A DNA stretch of 64,000 nt from Streptomyces gelaticus (GTDB taxonomy: Bacteria > Actinomycetota > Actinomycetes > Streptomycetales > Streptomycetaceae): NCBI RefSeq assembly GCF_014649535.1, contig NZ_BMTF01000019.1, positions 88,040-152,039 on the forward strand, in the 5' to 3' direction. The translations under genes and the position numbers were made by a program. Under the pieces are notes generated by a model. That model did no database searches. It was not told where the DNA came from and saw only the letters and a list, made by a program, of their open reading frames with translations. Below, one piece after another: positions 61,094 through 64,000 of this stretch (position 1 is the stretch's first letter; each line of letters starts with the position of its first letter).

Positions 61094-61408
61094 ATGGCAC
61101 AAGCAACACGACCCCGTCCCCCCGTTTCCCTTCTCGCCACGGACGGCAAGCCCCATCCGCTCCAGGAGACCCTGGTGGCGGTGACGCTGATCCTCGGTGC
61201 GCTGGCCTTCGTGACCGCGATGTTCCACAACCTGCATCTGATCAGCTCGTGGGCCGGACTCATCGGGATCCTCACGGGTGGGTACGGGCAGTACATCTCG
61301 GTGACCACGCGCGAACGGTTCCCGCTGATCATCGGCATGGGTGCAGCCGCCATCGGCTTCTTCCTGGGCATGGCCCACGGCGGCCTCTTCGGCGGCGTGG
61401 TGGGCTGA
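61094..61408 (+). CDS. Small membrane protein, function unknown
   Basis: A 104-residue protein with three hydrophobic helices and a short polar N-terminus (MAQATRPRPPVSLLATDGK). CAGGAGG lies 6 nt upstream of the ATG, which decides the start. It is conserved beside the rpsF operon in streptomycetes. No functional motif is seen. The following 251-bp gap contains no gene. Confidence 0.78.
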   Translation: MAQATRPRPPVSLLATDGKPHPLQETLVAVTLILGALAFVTAMFHNLHLISSWAGLIGILTGGYGQYISVTTRERFPLIIGMGAAAIGFFLGMAHGGLFGGVVG

Positions 61409-61659
61409 CGCACGACAGACAAGAGGTGATCCACGTCCGGCAGGACGGAAAGCTGGACGGACAGCCGGAGGACGGCGCGAGGAGCCACTCGGGGCCTCGC
61501 GCCGTTCCCCGTGCAAGGGCCCGGAAACCCGGGTCGCGGCGGTGGCCGAGCGGCAAGGTCCCATAGGGCCAGACGGCGTGCTCGTCGGTCACAGTAGGCT
61601 TCGGCGCGAGAGCCGGAGCCCCTGACCGATGGGGACACACCTGCCGAGGAGCGCCCCGC

Positions 61660-62778
61660 ATGAGCCTGACCCTGAGGACCATCAGCCGAGAGCAGCATCT
61701 GGCGTACATCCAGAGTCTGCCTGCGGCGAGTCACATGCAGGTCCCGGCCTGGGCGGACGTGAAGGCGGAGTGGCGCTCGGAGAGCCTCGGCTGGTTCGAC
61801 AAGGGCGGACAGCTCGTCGGCGCCGGGCTGGTGCTCTACCGGCAACTTCCCAAGATCAAGCGGTACCTCGCCTATCTGCCGGAGGGTCCGGTCATCAACT
61901 GGTTCGCCCCGAACCTGGACGACTGGCTGCGGCCGATGCTGGCGCATCTCAAGCAGCAGGGCGCCTTCTCCGTGAAGATGGGCCCGCCGGTCATCATCCG
62001 TCGCTGGGACGCGGCCGCCATCAAGTCGGGCATCCAGGACCCGGAAGTGAAGCGTCTGCGCGACGTCGAGGCCACCCACATCGAGCCGCGGGCCTTCGAA
62101 GTGGCGGACCGGCTACGGAAGATGGGCTGGCAGCAGGGTGAGGACGGCGGCGCCGGCTTCGGTGACGTGCAGCCCCGCTACGTCTTCCAGGTGCCGCTGG
62201 CGAACCGTTCACTCGAAGACGTCCACAAGGGCTTCAACCAGCTGTGGCGACGCAACATCAAGAAGGCCGAGAAGGCCGGCGTCGAGGTCGTCCAGGGCAG
62301 CTATGCCGAGCTCGACGAATGGCAGCGGCTGTACGAGATCACGGCGGAGCGCGACCACTTCCGGCCGCGTCCGCTGGGCTACTTCCAGCGCATGTGGACG
62401 GCCCTCAACACAGAGGACCCCAACCGGATGCGGCTGTACTTCGCCCGCCACGAGGGCGAGAACGTCGCGGCCGCGACCATGCTGATCGTCGGCGGGCACG
62501 TCTGGTACTCGTACGGCGCGTCCGCCAACCACAAGCGCGAGGTCCGGCCCTCGAACGCGATGCAGTGGCGGATGCTGCGCGACGCGTACGCCATGGGGGC
62601 CACCGTCTACGACCTGCGCGGCATCTCCGACTCGCTGGACGAGACCGACCATCTTTTCGGTCTGATCCAGTTCAAGGTCGGCACCGGCGGGCAGGCGGCC
62701 GAGTACCTCGGCGAGTGGGACTTCCCGCTCAACAAGCTGCTGCACAAGGCGCTGGACATCTACATGTCGCGCCGCTGA
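61660..62778 (+). CDS. femX: FemX-type lipid II interpeptide-bridge transferase
   Basis: A 372-residue FemABX-family aminoacyltransferase with two GNAT-like folds. Seen are HLAYIQSLPAASHMQVPAW, the LRGISDSLDETDHLFGLIQF motif and FKVGTGGQAAEYLGEWD. In streptomycetes FemX adds the single Gly of the peptidoglycan bridge to lipid II, using Gly-tRNA. The next gene, 117 bp away in the same direction, has an alanine-racemase fold and probably joins the same wall-building function. Confidence 0.92.
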   Translation: MSLTLRTISREQHLAYIQSLPAASHMQVPAWADVKAEWRSESLGWFDKGGQLVGAGLVLYRQLPKIKRYLAYLPEGPVINWFAPNLDDWLRPMLAHLKQQGAFSVKMGPPVIIRRWDAAAIKSGIQDPEVKRLRDVEATHIEPRAFEVADRLRKMGWQQGEDGGAGFGDVQPRYVFQVPLANRSLEDVHKGFNQLWRRNIKKAEKAGVEVVQGSYAELDEWQRLYEITAERDHFRPRPLGYFQRMWTALNTEDPNRMRLYFARHEGENVAAATMLIVGGHVWYSYGASANHKREVRPSNAMQWRMLRDAYAMGATVYDLRGISDSLDETDHLFGLIQFKVGTGGQAAEYLGEWDFPLNKLLHKALDIYMSRR

Positions 62779-62895
62779 TACGCGTCGTCCGAAACGCGTC
62801 GTCCCGGTGACGAAACCGGCTTCATTGGTTTCAATGGGGACTTCGGCTCCACACACCTCCCACACAGCAGCCACCAGAAGGGTTCCGGACCGGCC

Positions 62896-63927
62896 ATGGC
62901 GCTCTCCCTCTACGTCGACACCGCGCGCTGGCGGGCGCACCAGAAATCCGTCCTCGACCAGTTCCCCGGCCTCGTCCCGGTCTGCAAGGGCAACGGATAC
63001 GGCTTCGGCCACGAGCGGCTGGCCGACGAGGCCATCCGCTTCGGCTCCGACATGCTCGCCGTCGGAACCACCTACGAGGCGGCCCGCATCAAGGACTGGT
63101 TCAGCGGCGATCTCCTGGTGCTCACCCCGTTCCGCCGGGGCGAGGAGCCGGTGCCGCTGCCCGACCGGGTCATCCGGTCCGTGTCCTCCGTGGACGGCGT
63201 GCACGCCCTGGTGGGCGCCCGGGTCGTCATCGAGTGCATGAGCTCGATGAAGCGCCACGGCGTCAAGGAGGAGGAGCTCGGTCAGCTGCACGCCGCCATC
63301 GAGGACGTACGGCTCGAAGGCTTCGCCCTGCACCTCCCACTGGACCGCACGGACGGCTCGGACGCGGTCGAGGAGGTCATCGGCTGGATGGACCGGCTGC
63401 GCGCGGCCCGGCTGCCGCTGCACACCATGTTCGTCAGCCATCTGCGCGCCGAGGAGCTGGGACGGCTCCAGCAGCAGTTCCCGCAGACCCGTTTCCGCGC
63501 CCGTATCGGGACCCGCCTGTGGCTCGGCGACCACGAGGCGACGGAGTACCGGGGCGCCGTCCTGGACGTCACGCGGGTGGTCAAGGGCGACCGCTTCGGC
63601 TACCGCCAGCAGAAGGCCACCTCGGACGGCTGGCTGGTGGTCGTCGCCGGCGGTACGTCGCACGGCGTGGGCCTGGAGGCCCCGAAGGCCCTGCACGGTG
63701 TGATGCCGCGTGCCAAGGGGGTCGCCCGCGCGGGCCTGGCCACCGTCAACCGCAACCTGTCGCCGTTCGTCTGGGCGGGCAAGCAGCGCTGGTTCGCCGA
63801 GCCGCCGCACATGCAGGTGTCGATCCTGTTCGTCCCGTCGGACGCCCAGGAGCCGAAGGTCGGCGACGAGCTGGTGGCCCATCTGCGCCACACGACCACC
63901 CAGTTCGACCGCCTCGTCGACCACTAG
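62896..63927 (+). CDS. Alanine-racemase-fold PLP protein
   Basis: A 343-residue fold type III PLP protein. The N-terminal barrel carries the PLP Lys in VPVCKGNGYGFGH (K31) and a conserved HLPLDRTDGS segment. The C-terminal domain differs from canonical Alr, without the DMxxVDV motif. It is normally found next to femX in streptomycetes and may act in D-amino acid or wall metabolism; racemase activity is uncertain. The stop codon TAG includes a TA at an IS630-type insertion point plus the first base of the element, so the native C-terminus may differ. Confidence 0.82.
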   Translation: MALSLYVDTARWRAHQKSVLDQFPGLVPVCKGNGYGFGHERLADEAIRFGSDMLAVGTTYEAARIKDWFSGDLLVLTPFRRGEEPVPLPDRVIRSVSSVDGVHALVGARVVIECMSSMKRHGVKEEELGQLHAAIEDVRLEGFALHLPLDRTDGSDAVEEVIGWMDRLRAARLPLHTMFVSHLRAEELGRLQQQFPQTRFRARIGTRLWLGDHEATEYRGAVLDVTRVVKGDRFGYRQQKATSDGWLVVVAGGTSHGVGLEAPKALHGVMPRAKGVARAGLATVNRNLSPFVWAGKQRWFAEPPHMQVSILFVPSDAQEPKVGDELVAHLRHTTTQFDRLVDH

Positions 63928-64000
63928 TGTCCTGAGTCTTAAATTTCCATATAGTTGGGTCATGACGCGCCCGGGACCGAAGCTTGCGCCGCTGGATCTG
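63927..64000 (+). mobile_element. IS630-family element, 5' end (runs off the window)
   Basis: The sequence GTGTCCTGAGTCTTAAATTT starts directly after a TA and is AT-rich unlike its surroundings. An ATG at 63962 opens MTRPGPKLAPLDL, the typical N-terminus of actinobacterial IS630 transposases. The TA dinucleotide is the known IS630 target. Only 74 bp are visible, so the family call rests on the transposase start and TA context. Confidence 0.62.

Overview
The window looks like about 64 kb of a Streptomyces chromosome on an origin-proximal arm. The base composition is very GC-rich, coding is dense with many GTG starts and 4-nt start/stop overlaps, and it carries ssgA/ssgR, which are specific to sporulating actinomycetes. 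The gene order (pheA, serS ... cydABDC ... thiC, ssgA/ssgR ... dnaB, rplI-rpsR-ssb-rpsF, femX) matches, from memory, the S. coelicolor segment around SCO3962-SCO3903. Four perfect copies of the Streptomyces ParB site GTTTCACGTGAAAC and three intergenic clusters of DnaA boxes fit a region close to oriC.

Layout. 1-3.8 kb: the end of a probable DyP peroxidase gene, pheA, a 663-bp spacer with DnaA boxes, serS and a HAD phosphatase. 3.8-8.8 kb: tRNA-Ser(GCU), an HTH/coiled-coil protein and a four-gene ABC exporter operon. 9-12.7 kb: an M24 peptidase-like protein, an EphD-like hydrolase/SDR fusion and a MerR regulator, all overlapping by 4 nt. 12.8-17.1 kb: kptA, an LLM oxidoreductase, a second HAD protein and a two-GAF histidine kinase. 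17.2-23.5 kb: the cydA-cydB-cydDC operon behind a perfect Rex operator. 23.7-30.5 kb: an aminotransferase, a LacI regulator, a PPP-type phosphatase, a membrane protein, and thiC with its TPP riboswitch. 30.6-46.9 kb: a YibE/F protein, ssgA/ssgR, small membrane proteins, a C-S lyase, LysR, NUDIX, a globin-reductase, a MarR/MFS pair, GNAT and HTH_42 proteins, a beta-lactamase-fold hydrolase and a frameshifted dienelactone hydrolase.

47,374-55,659 is an 8.3-kb Tn7-like transposon not described by the surrounding housekeeping genes. It has TGTAGG.../...CCTACA imperfect terminal inverted repeats and three internal-repeat copies (likely TnsB sites) at each end. Its tnsA-tnsB-tnsC-tniQ operon is joined by 4-nt overlaps, and it has no CRISPR genes and no tnsE. 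The cargo is small: an intact peptide deformylase and a divergent winged-helix regulator with a double CTTTGCAAAG operator. The tnsA-proximal end lies 10 bp after the dnaB stop codon, the same geometry Tn7 has at glmS, so the dnaB 3' end is a candidate TniQ/TnsD-type attachment site. tnsC and tniQ each contain an apparent frameshift.

55.7-64 kb: dnaB, a MATE exporter, the rpsF-ssb-rpsR-rplI operon, a small membrane protein, femX and an alanine-racemase-fold protein. The alanine-racemase-fold gene is cut at its very end by an IS630-type element that runs off the window.
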